Source: CAIUMH01 sp963758555 (lineage in GTDB: Bacteria; Actinomycetota; Acidimicrobiia; Acidimicrobiales; RAAP-2). From it: 64,000 nt of DNA. The stretch covers positions 1,736,001-1,800,000 of the forward strand of contig CAVWVW010000003.1 of NCBI GenBank assembly GCA_963758555.1, read 5' to 3'. This document shows positions 45,231-53,196 of this stretch, in pieces; within the stretch, counting starts at the first letter, position 1, and every line of letters begins with the position of its first letter. The translations under genes and the position numbers were made by a program. The notes under the pieces were generated by a model that worked only from the letters and a program-made list of their open reading frames with translations, was not told the DNA's origin and did not search any database.

Positions 45231-45845
45231 GGGACTTGCTGCCTTGTCCCGCTCTCTTGGCGGGTCACGCTCTCGCTGCCATGTCTTCTGAGCTCCAGGT
45301 CGGTGGATAATGCGCCCGTTCGATGCCTTACTGGCTGTCCTTCTCTTCGCGCGTCTGCCTCAAGCGCTTCGCTGTCGACCGTCATCTGCTTCGACTCGAG
45401 CTTCTGAGCCCGCTTCATACCCACCTCCACCTTTGCCTGCATGTCGGAGACCGCCACAACGACAAGTCCCGCCTGGCCCTTGTCGAGGAGCTCACCGAGG
45501 TCCCGGAGATCAGTGCGACTCATCCCTCCCACTGCATGGCCGGCGAGGGAGCCAAGCAGCGCACCCCCTCCACCCGTGACTAAGAGGAGGCCGCCGCCGA
45601 TGGCCGCTGCAGGAAACAGAGCAATCACAAGACCGGTGGCCAACCCCACACCGCCACCGAGGACACCGCCAACCCGAGTCGGCGTCTCGTGCTTTTTGAC
45701 GATCTTGACCTTGCCGTCTGCTCTTCGCTCCACTACCGCAGCGTCATACGCGTCAATGAGGCCAGCACTCATATGCAGCTCATGGATCGAGTCGTAATCG
45801 GCAAGAGCCTCGTCGATCTGATCCGTAGATCCCCGTGTAAGCCAT
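45206..45845 (-). CDS. DUF1269-like membrane protein, frameshifted
   Basis: The family has an N-terminal soluble domain and a glycine-rich membrane hairpin. Here the ATG at 45845 begins MAYTGSTDQIDEALADYDS once one base is removed from the CCCC at 45831-45834; then GLIDAYDAAVVERR and a Gly/Ala/Val-rich double membrane segment (GGVLGGGVGLATGLVIALF) follow. The open frame runs to 45206, overlapping the GH15 start, but its last 40 residues look unlike protein. One more lost base near 45345 would end it naturally at TAA 45328. Function unknown; related proteins are stress-associated. Confidence 0.6.
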
Positions 45846-46246
45846 CAGCGTGTCAATCGGCACGGCACCCCTCCCTGTCCCTGGAATCAAGGCCTAGCAC
45901 GCACATTTCTGACCCGTCCATGAATTCTTCGCGAACAGCGAGTGGCAGATCCATCGCTCTGGGACTGATGTTCCGAGGGACCACCTCACCACTTGGGATT
46001 GCCTGTGGTCGTCGAACCTCACAGGTGGCGCTGCATCAACCGCGAACGGCATGCCTCGGACTCGTGAGGCTCCGCGGGAAGCGAAGTGCCCCGATTACGT
46101 GCCCATCCGGAGAAGCGCCATGGCGGCCGCGTCCCCCGACGCAGGCGTGCTACCTGATTCGTCAGAGGATCCGCCACTTGACTTGATCCTTGAGCCAGCA
46201 TCCAGATTGGCCACATCGGCCGAGAATCTTTTGGAGAGGGGTTCAC
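45846..46246. other. 400-base gap without a supported gene
   Basis: This region lies between two divergent genes. Its base composition looks less GC-rich than the surroundings. Open frames here are short, lack ribosome-binding sites and have no recognisable content. It presumably holds the promoters of the flanking genes, but I see no convincing -35/-10 pair. Confidence 0.4.
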
Positions 46247-46636
46247 ATGGAACGACAGGGCGAAGGATGGCTGCTCTTTGCAGCCACGATTCTGGGAATT
46301 GCTGGCATCATGCGCATCTTCGATGGGATCTGGGCTTTTCGCTATCACGGCGTCTTGCCTTCTGGCCTTGAGAACGCGCTCTTCGGCACGAGCCTCAAGA
46401 CCTATGGCTGGCTCTATCTCGCCGTGGGGGCCGTGCTCATCCTCTGCGCGATCGGCGTCATGATGCGCTCATCGGTCAGCCGATGGGTTGGCATCTTTGC
46501 CGGAGCGGTGATGGCAATCACCGCTATCTGGTGGATGCCGTACTACCCGATCTGGTCCATGACCTACATCGCCCTCGGAGCATTGGTGATCTACGCCCTT
46601 GCCCAATACGGAGGTCGCGAGACCGTCTCTGGCTAG
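46247..46636 (+). CDS. DUF7144-like four-helix membrane protein
   Basis: The 129-residue protein has four hydrophobic helices: GWLLFAATILGIAGIMRIFDGI, LKTYGWLYLAVGAVLILCAIG region, WVGIFAGAVMAITAIWW and WSMTYIALGALVIYALA (motifs abbreviated). The conserved pattern of the DUF7144 family, including MRIFDGIWAF, is clear. The ATG at 46247 follows GGAGAGGGG. Members are common in actinobacteria and often lie among stress genes; the role is unknown. A strong hairpin follows the stop. Confidence 0.75.
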   Translation: MERQGEGWLLFAATILGIAGIMRIFDGIWAFRYHGVLPSGLENALFGTSLKTYGWLYLAVGAVLILCAIGVMMRSSVSRWVGIFAGAVMAITAIWWMPYYPIWSMTYIALGALVIYALAQYGGRETVSG

Positions 46637-46660
46637 GGCATCGAAGGCTTGCCTTCACGA

Positions 46661-46700
46661 GAGCGACTGGGGCTCGGTTGCGGCCGAGCCCCAGTCGCTC
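46661..46700 (+). terminator. 17-bp perfect hairpin after the DUF7144 gene
   Basis: GAGCGACTGGGGCTCGG, a TTGCGG loop and its exact complement form a 17-bp stem 24 bases after the stop codon. No T-run follows, as is usual in high-GC actinobacteria. Confidence 0.75.
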
Positions 46701-46869
46701 CATCTCACGGAACGCCCGTTCGAGCCAAAGAGCGATCAGCGTTCGGGACAACCGTGACGCCCTGGTCGGCGGCGTCGAGGGCGCCGATGATCTGTCCCTA
46801 GACGATTTCCGTTGCAGTTGGTCTCGTGAGTAGCTCCACTCGTTCGCCCGCGGGATATCGTGCAGTCCC

Positions 46870-46945
46870 GGGTCGCTAGCTCATCGGGAAGAGCAGGGGA
46901 CTTTTAATCCCAAGGTGCCGGGATCGAGACCCGGGCGGCCCACCA
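46870..46945 (+). tRNA. tRNA-Lys (anticodon TTT)
   Basis: A 76-base cloverleaf with encoded CCA. The acceptor stem GGGTCGC/GCGGCCC pairs throughout (one G-T). The D stem is GCTC/GAGC, the anticodon loop CTTTTAA gives anticodon TTT at 46903-46905, and the T stem is CCGGG/CCCGG with loop ATCGAGA. The first T-loop base is A rather than T and the top anticodon-stem pair is G-A; both are mild departures. It stands alone. Confidence 0.93.
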
Positions 46946-47045
46946 CACATCTTTACGGTTCCACGAGCTCGTGCATCGAGAGCACCGATGCGCCGCGGAG
47001 GGACCCGGAGCGACTGAGCGTGGACGTCAGTCTTCGAAAGTCGGA

Positions 47046-47653
47046 TCAGGCAGGACAGGGCGCGTCGACGCCTCCCTGGGGAGGGTCGGCTCGAAGGCCC
47101 ACGCTGTGCATCACGGTGGCCAAGGCGAGAGTAGCTGCCGATGAGGTGCACGAGCTCGAAGAGCTGCGCCTCGTCGAAGGACCGAGCCAGCTGCTCCCAC
47201 GTGGCGTTGGAGATGCGGAAGTCGTCGATCGTCTCGTCTGCCGCCAGGAGCAGCGCTCGTTCGAGCGGCGTCCACACCTCGCTCGTCCGGACCTTGCGCG
47301 ACGGCGTAGAGCTGCTCGGTGCTGAGCCCTTCAGCGCTGCCCATCCGCACGTGCTGGTACCACTCGTAGGTCGACGAGGTCTTCCACGCCACGCGGCAGA
47401 TGACGAGCTCTCTGAGCCGTGGCTCGATCATCGAGTCCGAGGAGGCCAGCATGTCGCTGAAGGCGAGCCACTTGTCCGCCAAGGCGACGTTGAGGGCGTA
47501 GAGACCCAAGACCGTCGGCATGGGCAGCGCATCGGGACCGCCGGAGAGGTAGACCTCAGGACGACGCAGATAGCGCAGCAGGACCTCTTTGGTCTCGGGA
47601 GACCACGACTCGACGGGCACGGGAGCGAGGCGCTCGTGACTCCGGTCGCTCAT
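47046..47653 (-). CDS. Carboxymuconolactone decarboxylase-family protein, two +1 frameshifts
   Basis: The CMD/AhpD-like fold is seen in LRELVICRVAWKTSSTYEWYQH (motif near residues 78-99), where the usual CxxxH redox motif is not present. Removing one base at 47289-47290 and one at 47120-47121 gives a continuous protein of about 201 residues with TPLERALLLAADE, ISNATWEQLARSFDEAQL and LVHLIGSYS, matching the family C-terminal half. It lies 18 bases after the DUF1330 gene on the same strand. Such proteins often act as small-molecule decarboxylase-like or peroxidase-like enzymes; activity is unknown. Confidence 0.7.
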
Positions 47654-47671
47654 GAGCCCGCCACCGCCGGC

Positions 47672-47959
47672 TCACGCAAGCGACACGATGACCGCGTTGC
47701 TGGTCGCTGCTGCCTGGCGCAGCTTGGCCGCCGCCTGGTAGCCCTCTGAGTGGTACCACGCCCTTGCCTGTTCGGCGGAGTCGAACTCGAGGATCACGGT
47801 GCGTCCGGCCCAGGTTCCCTCGAGGACCTCACCGTGCTCTTCGACCGCGATCACTCGCGCGCCGTGCTCCACGATCGAAGGGCCCGACGCCTTCGAGTAG
47901 GCAGCCATGCCCTCAGGATCATGGATCTCTTCGGTCACGATGACGTAGGCCTTCGGCAT
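47672..47959 (-). CDS. DUF1330 domain protein
   Basis: The 95-residue protein starts MPKAYVIVTEEIHDPEG and has the DUF1330 pattern with RTVILEFDSAEQARAWYHSEGY near residues 56-77. The family has a ferredoxin-like dimeric alpha+beta barrel fold. A TATCCT box lies about 60 bases upstream and GAGGGG precedes the ATG. It is the first gene of a pair with the CMD gene. Confidence 0.85.
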   Translation of the reverse strand: MPKAYVIVTEEIHDPEGMAAYSKASGPSIVEHGARVIAVEEHGEVLEGTWAGRTVILEFDSAEQARAWYHSEGYQAAAKLRQAAATSNAVIVSLA

Positions 47960-48177
47960 GACGGCGCCCCTCACGGCTCGGGCTGAGACCTCCGAGCGTC
48001 GCCGGTGGTTCAGATGGCTCGCCCGTAGGATACCGATCTCCTCGATCGATGCTCAGGCTCGCACGTCGATCGCTGCCGCGTCACCGGTGCGCCGTGGGCA
48101 GCAACGTCGTCGCAGAGGCGGTGATCTGTGAGAATGCCCCCCTGGCGACGATCCGCTGCCGAGGGAGGTGCCGCGAG

Positions 48178-49081
48178 ATGAGCAACGAAGCGTTCCATCC
48201 CGATCTGCGCGGCATCGCCAGGTTCCTCCCTCGAGCGACCACCGGGCCCTTCATCCTCAAGCTGACGAAGCCCCTCGCCAAGCTCGGGGACCGCAAGACC
48301 CCCCGCAGGCGTCATCACGGCGTCGACCGGGACGGCCTCGGTGCGGCTCTACGGCTGGACGCCAGGGGGGCCACCTCGCCCCGCGATGCTCTGGATCCAC
48401 GGCGGCGGCTACGTCCTCGGCTCCGCCGCGCAAGATGACGAGGTCTGCTCCTATCTCTCGGAGCACGTCGGGATCCCTGTGGCGTCCGTCGAGTACCGCC
48501 TCGCCCCCGAGCACCCCTTCCCCGCTCCGCTCGACGATTGCTACGAGGCGTTGACGTGGCTGGCCCGCCAGGCATCGATCGACGAGACCCGCTTGGCGAT
48601 CGGCGGCGCCAGCGCCGGTGGAGGTCTGGCGGCCGCATTGGCGCTGATGGCACGTGACCGAGGCGAGGTCTCCCCCGCGTTCCAGCTGCTCTCGTATCCG
48701 ATGCTCGATGACCGCACGGCGCTGCGAACCGACATCGACCAGAGCAACTTTCGCCTGTGGAACAACAAGTCGAATCGCTTCGGCTGGGAGGCCTACACCG
48801 GCAAGCCCGTCGGATCCCCTGAGGTCTCCTACCTCGCCTCGCCGGCGCGCTGTGATGATCTCTCGGGTCTGGCGCCCGCCTGGATCGGCGTCGGCAGCTT
48901 GGACCTCTTCCACGATGAGGTGCTCATCTACGTCACAAGGCTGCGCGCCCAGGGCGTGGCGTGCGATCTCGACGTGGTCAACGGCGCCTTTCACGGCTTC
49001 GACAGCGTGCGGCCGAAGGCCGGCGTCGTGCGAGCGTTCCGAGCCTCCCAGGCCGAGGCGCTCCGTGCCGCTCTGCTCTAG
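48178..49081 (+). CDS. Alpha/beta hydrolase of the hormone-sensitive-lipase family, one +1 frameshift
   Basis: This esterase-like protein has the oxyanion motif HGGG (LWIHGGGYVLGS), the nucleophile elbow GGASAGGGLAAAL, VEYRLAPEHPFPAPLDD, and a C-terminal His in GAFHGFD; the acidic residue is probably the Asp in SLDLFHDE. An N-terminal 40 residues from ATG 48178 (after GAGGGAGG) are in another frame; removing one C from the run of six at 48299-48304 joins them. About 300 residues in all. Small acyl esters are the likely substrates. Confidence 0.82.
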
Positions 49082-49112
49082 AGGCCCACGTGATCGCGAA
49101 GCGCGCTGGGCG

Positions 49113-49141
49113 TTGACAGAAGGCGGCACCCCTCTTAGGGT
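49113..49141 (+). promoter_or_regulatory. Promoter TTGACA-17-TAGGGT
   Basis: A perfect -35 TTGACA (49113-49118), a 17-base spacer and TAGGGT (49136-49141) precede the solute-binding lipoprotein gene by 52 bases. Confidence 0.75.
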
Positions 49142-49193
49142 CACGGGCGATCAGGAGGAGCACCTCTTCGATCACCGAGCGTCCGGGGGGACC

Positions 49194-50477
49194 ATGGGAT
49201 CTGTTCGTGGGAAGTCGCTCGCCGCACTGGCTGTCGCTGGCCTGGCTCTCGGTGCAGCCGCGTGCAGCTCTTCGGGATCCGGGGCGCCCTCCGTGACGCC
49301 CGCACCGACGGGGCAAGCACCCAAGGGCTCAGCGATCAAGATCGCGTTCATCTACTCGAAGACAGGCGTGGCGGCTCCTGAGAGCCAAGACGGCCCCATC
49401 GGGTTCCTCTCGAGGATCGACCTTGCCAACGCACAGGGCGGCGTGGAGGGGCACAAGATCGTCCCTCTCGTCTACGACGATCAGAGCAGCACGACCGGTG
49501 TCGCCACGGCGGTGAAGCTGGCCATCAGCCAGGGGGCCATCGGCATCGTGTCCGACACCGCCTTCATGTTCGCTGCTGCCCAGTTCCCCCAGCAGGCGGG
49601 CATCCCTGTCACCGGTGGCAGCTACGACGGCTTCGAGTGGGGCACGCAGCCCTACACCAACATGTTCGCCTCGGACCAGGGCAACGGCCTCAACCCGACC
49701 GTGCCCTACACCTTGTCCTCGGGAAAGTTCTTCAAGTCCCATGGCGCCACCGTCATCGGCAGCTATGGCTACAGCATCTCGCCGTCGTCGACCTATGGTG
49801 CGAACTCTGCCGCCAAGGCGTCGCTGGCGGTGGGCCTCAAGAACGGGGTGCTCGACACCACGGTGCCGTTCGGCAGCGTGGACTTCGCCACCGAGGCGCT
49901 CGCCGCCAAGACCGCCGGTGTCAACGGGATCTATGCGGCGCTCGACAACAACTCGAACTTCGCCTTGGAGACCGCGCTCAAGCAGGCTGGCGTCAACCTC
50001 AAGGCGGTCCAGTTCGAGACGGGCTATGAGCCCGACATCATCGGCTCGCCGGCCTGGCAAGAGGTCCAGGGGGCGTACTTCGGCACACAGTTCCGACCCA
50101 CCTCGATCCCGAACGCCGGCACCATCCAGATGGTCAAGGCCATGCAGCAGTACCAGAATCGCAAACCGGCAGACTTCCCGACCTTCGCCATCTACGAAGG
50201 CTGGCTCGGTGCGGACCTCATGCTCAAGGGCATCGGGCTGGCCAGCCCCAACCCCACGTCAGCCAAGATCATCACGGATCTGCGCAAGGTCACGTCCTAC
50301 AACGGTGACGGCCTGCTGCCCATCAACGTGGACTTCACGACCAACTTCGGCAAGGGCAACCCGATCGCCTGCGGCTGGAACATGAAGGCCGAGCCCAAGG
50401 GCTTCGTCGCTGACTCGACGGCGCCGCTCTGCTACCCGAACATCCCCGGCTCCACGTCGAAGACCGCTCCTAGCTGA
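49194..50477 (+). CDS. ABC-type solute-binding lipoprotein (branched-chain amino acid type)
   Basis: The 427-residue protein has a lipoprotein signal (LALGAAACSSS lipobox) and a type I periplasmic-binding fold: IKIAFIYSKTG at the start of lobe 1, then GGVEGHKIVPLVYDDQSS and a long second lobe. This is the Peripla_BP_6 family, which binds amino acids, amides, urea or aromatic acids. No permease or ATPase genes are nearby, so it is an orphan, or the rest lies elsewhere. A strong promoter precedes it. Confidence 0.85.
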   Translation: MGSVRGKSLAALAVAGLALGAAACSSSGSGAPSVTPAPTGQAPKGSAIKIAFIYSKTGVAAPESQDGPIGFLSRIDLANAQGGVEGHKIVPLVYDDQSSTTGVATAVKLAISQGAIGIVSDTAFMFAAAQFPQQAGIPVTGGSYDGFEWGTQPYTNMFASDQGNGLNPTVPYTLSSGKFFKSHGATVIGSYGYSISPSSTYGANSAAKASLAVGLKNGVLDTTVPFGSVDFATEALAAKTAGVNGIYAALDNNSNFALETALKQAGVNLKAVQFETGYEPDIIGSPAWQEVQGAYFGTQFRPTSIPNAGTIQMVKAMQQYQNRKPADFPTFAIYEGWLGADLMLKGIGLASPNPTSAKIITDLRKVTSYNGDGLLPINVDFTTNFGKGNPIACGWNMKAEPKGFVADSTAPLCYPNIPGSTSKTAPS

Positions 50478-50518
50478 GGCGAGCTCGGAGCGCGACCCTC
50501 ACCACGACTCCGAGCAGC

Positions 50519-51499
50519 TCACGCCGCCGTCCGATAGTGCTGGCGCCAGATGACCTTGTAGACCCGAGTCCAGCGAGGGATCGACCGCAGCCCCGGGATC
50601 ACCGGCAAGAGGACTAGTCCTGCCGTGAGGCCCATCATGATGGCCCAGACCTCGAGATCGCCGTTCGACGAGGAGTTCATCGGCGGTACCTGGTACCAGA
50701 GCGTGTAGAGCCACAACCAGGCTTGGCCTGGGTAGTTGCCCGTCTCGTTCATCATCCCCCACTGATCGCCCGACAGGTGCTGCTTGGTGGCGAGGTCAGC
50801 GAGATAGCTCCCGTCAGCGATGAACAACAAGGGCTTCGTGTAGTCGGTCCCGTAGAACTGGTGCGAGGCGAGCAGCGCACCGTCGAGCCCGCCGCTCTGG
50901 GCCATGGTGGTCAGCGAGCCGACCAAGGTCCCGACCGGGCCGTAGTCCCCGCTCGGGACCACGAGCAAGCCGCCTTGCTCGGTGGCCTTGGCGGCTGCCT
51001 TGGCGTAGGCGTCATTCCACGCAGCTTGCTGTGCAGGGCTCGCGGCGTGGTAGGCAGCGAGCGCCGCGGTCAGCTTCGGCTGGTTCGTCACGGTGGCGAG
51101 GGGTCCGAGCACGAAGTCGTTCGCCGTGTCGATCGGGTGATGGACGCCGAGCCAGTGCTCCGGCGTGAAGGCGCCGATGGACTGTGAGGACCCCGGCGTG
51201 TTGTTGTAGGGCGGTCCGTACGTGGCGGTGCCGCTCGTGTTGGCCAGCTCCGATTGGGCGGTCTGGGCGAAGTCCACGGGGTCGGCACGCGACCACGAGC
51301 TCAGCGTCACCGGTCGATCGTCAGGCGACGAGAAGAGCACCGACAACAACACCACGAGCAGCCCCACCACCACCAGAGCGATGAGGAACTCCTTGACGAG
51401 GTCGTAGGGGACGTAGGCGCCCTTCCACTCTTCGACGTCCCGATCAGGGTTGAACCGACGGGTGCGTCGCTCGCTTCGGTGCCGCAGTGCGGGGCTCAT
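50519..51499 (-). CDS. Two-helix membrane subunit co-transcribed with cytochrome b6-like protein
   Basis: The 326-residue protein has a cytoplasmic N-terminus, a helix at about 47-68, a long extracytoplasmic domain of about 200 residues (72-280), then a second hydrophobic region with GQAWLWLYTLWYQVPP and a helix near 290. The tail resembles the end of cytochrome b6f subunit IV or the C-terminal half of cytochrome b, but no PEWY motif, no CxxCH and no cysteine at all are present. The ATG at 51499 overlaps the cytochrome gene stop. I infer a quinone-oxidoreductase subunit. Confidence 0.55.
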   Translation of the reverse strand: MSPALRHRSERRTRRFNPDRDVEEWKGAYVPYDLVKEFLIALVVVGLLVVLLSVLFSSPDDRPVTLSSWSRADPVDFAQTAQSELANTSGTATYGPPYNNTPGSSQSIGAFTPEHWLGVHHPIDTANDFVLGPLATVTNQPKLTAALAAYHAASPAQQAAWNDAYAKAAAKATEQGGLLVVPSGDYGPVGTLVGSLTTMAQSGGLDGALLASHQFYGTDYTKPLLFIADGSYLADLATKQHLSGDQWGMMNETGNYPGQAWLWLYTLWYQVPPMNSSSNGDLEVWAIMMGLTAGLVLLPVIPGLRSIPRWTRVYKVIWRQHYRTAA

Positions 51500-52292
51500 G
51501 AGCGCTCCTCGAGCATCTCGTCGGCAGTGACTTCGGTTGCAGCGTCGCCCGCACGTCGCCTGCAACCTCGCCTGGACCGTCGCCAGCAACCTCGCCTGGA
51601 CCGTCGTCACCTTCATCGCCAGCCTTCGAGGCGTTGTCGAGTGCAAAAGGTGGGACGACCCCGCGGCGTCGAACCAGCAAGACGTGGAGCCCGACCAATG
51701 CCACCACCACCAGAGGCAGGAGCATGATGTGCCACATCAGCATCTGGCCGAAGTTCGTCACGTTGAAGATCGCTCCGGCGCCCGTTGAGTTGATGCCGTC
51801 TTTCGCCTGGGTGCTGATCCACTGCGAGTCGAAGTTCTGCTGGGAGAGGTAGCCGGTGAAGGCGGCGCCCACGGAGACCACGAAGGAGATCACCCCGGTC
51901 ATCCAGGTGGCCCGTCGCTTGCCGCGCCACGCCGCCATGAAGAACTTCCCCCAGAGGTGGATGATCATGGCGAAGAAGAAGACCTCCACGCTCCAGAGGT
52001 GCAGCGAGTTCACGAAGAGACCCGTTGACGAGGTGTGCCACCACGAGGGTCCGAAGATGGCCAGCACCGACCCGGTGCCGATGACGACCACCAGGGCGGC
52101 CAACGTCAGCACACCGAAGACGTAGATCCACGACGCGACGTAAGCAGGCTGGCGATCGGGCATCAACCGCTCCGGGGGGAAGGCCTCCACCGCGCTGCGG
52201 CGGAGCTTGGCCGTCCACTGACCAGCGTCCTGCTGCAGCCCGCCAGCGCGGTCGCCAGCGATCTCCTGGTCTCGCTCAGTGTCCATGCTCAT
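51496..52292 (-). CDS. Cytochrome b6-like di-haem membrane protein, frame break near the C-terminus
   Basis: The N-terminal cytochrome b domain has four helices. Haem-ligand His pairs are visible: SLHLW and IIHLW, 14 residues apart in one helix, and MWHIM and GLHVL, 15 apart in another. A 15-residue spacing in the second pair is the b6 pattern, not bc1. TGYLSQQNFDSQWIST links the helices. The acidic tail contains two 24-base repeats coding GDGPGEVA. The natural stop is TGA 51496-51498, overlapping the next ATG, and needs one lost or two gained bases near 51540-51570. No Rieske or cytochrome c gene is adjacent. Confidence 0.75.
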
Positions 52293-52480
52293 TGGTCGCC
52301 CCGACCATGTCGACGGAACGGGATGAGCAGCGCGGCGATGAAGACCACGACCATGAGCCCGATCAAGATCAGGTTCGCCACAGAGATCTGGATGAAACCC
52401 CAGCTGACGTAGTGGCCCGGCCGGTCCAGATCGAACACGGCACCGATCAACCCCGTCAGCGCCATTCCCAGTGCGGTCAT
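52289..52480 (-). CDS. Small membrane protein (63 aa) heading the cytochrome b6-like operon
   Basis: The ATG at 52480 follows GAGGAGGTGAGG. There is a weak hydrophobic N-terminal stretch and one strong helix, VANLILIGLMVVVFIAALLIPF (motif abbreviated), then a basic tail. The stop overlaps the cytochrome start as ATGA. Its size and place suggest a small structural subunit of the complex; no homologous family is recognised. Confidence 0.65.
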   Translation of the reverse strand: MTALGMALTGLIGAVFDLDRPGHYVSWGFIQISVANLILIGLMVVVFIAALLIPFRRHGRGDQ

Positions 52481-52697
52481 GACCTCACCTCCTCGCCTTC
52501 AAGTGAAGATCGCTTGGGTCTCGCCGACTAGAGCCAAAGGTCCCAACCTCGGCGTCGCTCCGAGCGACGCTCGCCCCCGTCCTCGGTGGCGATCTCGGGC
52601 GTCGAGCGCACCGTCGCAGACCAGAGCCCCGGCCGCAGCGTGCGCTCCCGAGGGCGCTGGTAGGTTCGGTCACGAGGGACGGCGAAAGGAGGCTTCC

Positions 52698-53196
52698 ATG
52701 TGGTTGGTTGCCGGACTCCTGATCGGCCTCATGGTCCTCGGCCTCCTGGTGGGGCTGCACACCGGGCCGCACACCCACGGCGTGGCCAGCGTCTTCGGCG
52801 TAGCCGCCGCCGCGTGGCTGATCGTCATGGCCACCCAGGGCCACACGCTCTCGCTCGTGATCGTCCTGCTCGTCGCCGTCGTCCTGATCACGACGGGCAC
52901 GATCGCTCTCACCTGGCGAGGACTCTCCAACCAGGCAGCACTCCCGAGCGGCTCCAAGGCCAGCTCCCTCGAGGGGTCGCAAGGAACGGCGGTGACGGAC
53001 CTGGGCCCTGAGGGCATCGTCAGGGTTCGAGGCGAAGACTGGTCGGCGCGATCGCTCAACGGCCAGGTCCACGCAGGAGACCGCGTCCAAGTCATCAACG
53101 CTGTCGGCGTGCGCCTTGAGGTCTGGGGCGAGGAAGATGGGCTCACGGGTCCACGGAGCAGTCACCGAGACCAAACAAGAAGGAGGCACGACATGA
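52698..53196 (+). CDS. NfeD-like membrane protein, one +1 frameshift
   Basis: The protein of about 165 residues has three or four hydrophobic helices (LVAGLLIGLMVLGLLVGL, SVFGVAAAAWLIVMA, VIVLLVAVVLITTG) and a C-terminal OB-fold with EGIVRVRGEDWSARS and AGDRVQVINAVG, typical of NfeD. The frame runs into the slipin gene, but removing one G from 53139-53141 gives VHGAVTETKQEGG and TGA 53194-53196, overlapping the slipin ATG. NfeD and slipin act together in membrane-quality control. The ATG follows AAAGGAGG; a TAGGTT box is at 52661-52666. Confidence 0.82.

Noticed and set aside
46661..46700. Inverted repeat as a mobile-element end
   Set aside because: It lies just after a stop codon, has a short loop and no transposase nearby; a terminator fits better.
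46870..46945. tRNA-Lys as an attachment site
   Set aside because: No second copy of the tRNA 3' end and no integrase were seen in the window; kept only as a weak hint.
3283..53141. Programmed ribosomal frameshifting as a genome-wide mechanism
   Set aside because: Shift sites share no slippery heptamer, stop codon context or downstream structure; they sit in unrelated genes and some genes need several. Over-called G/C runs explain them more simply.
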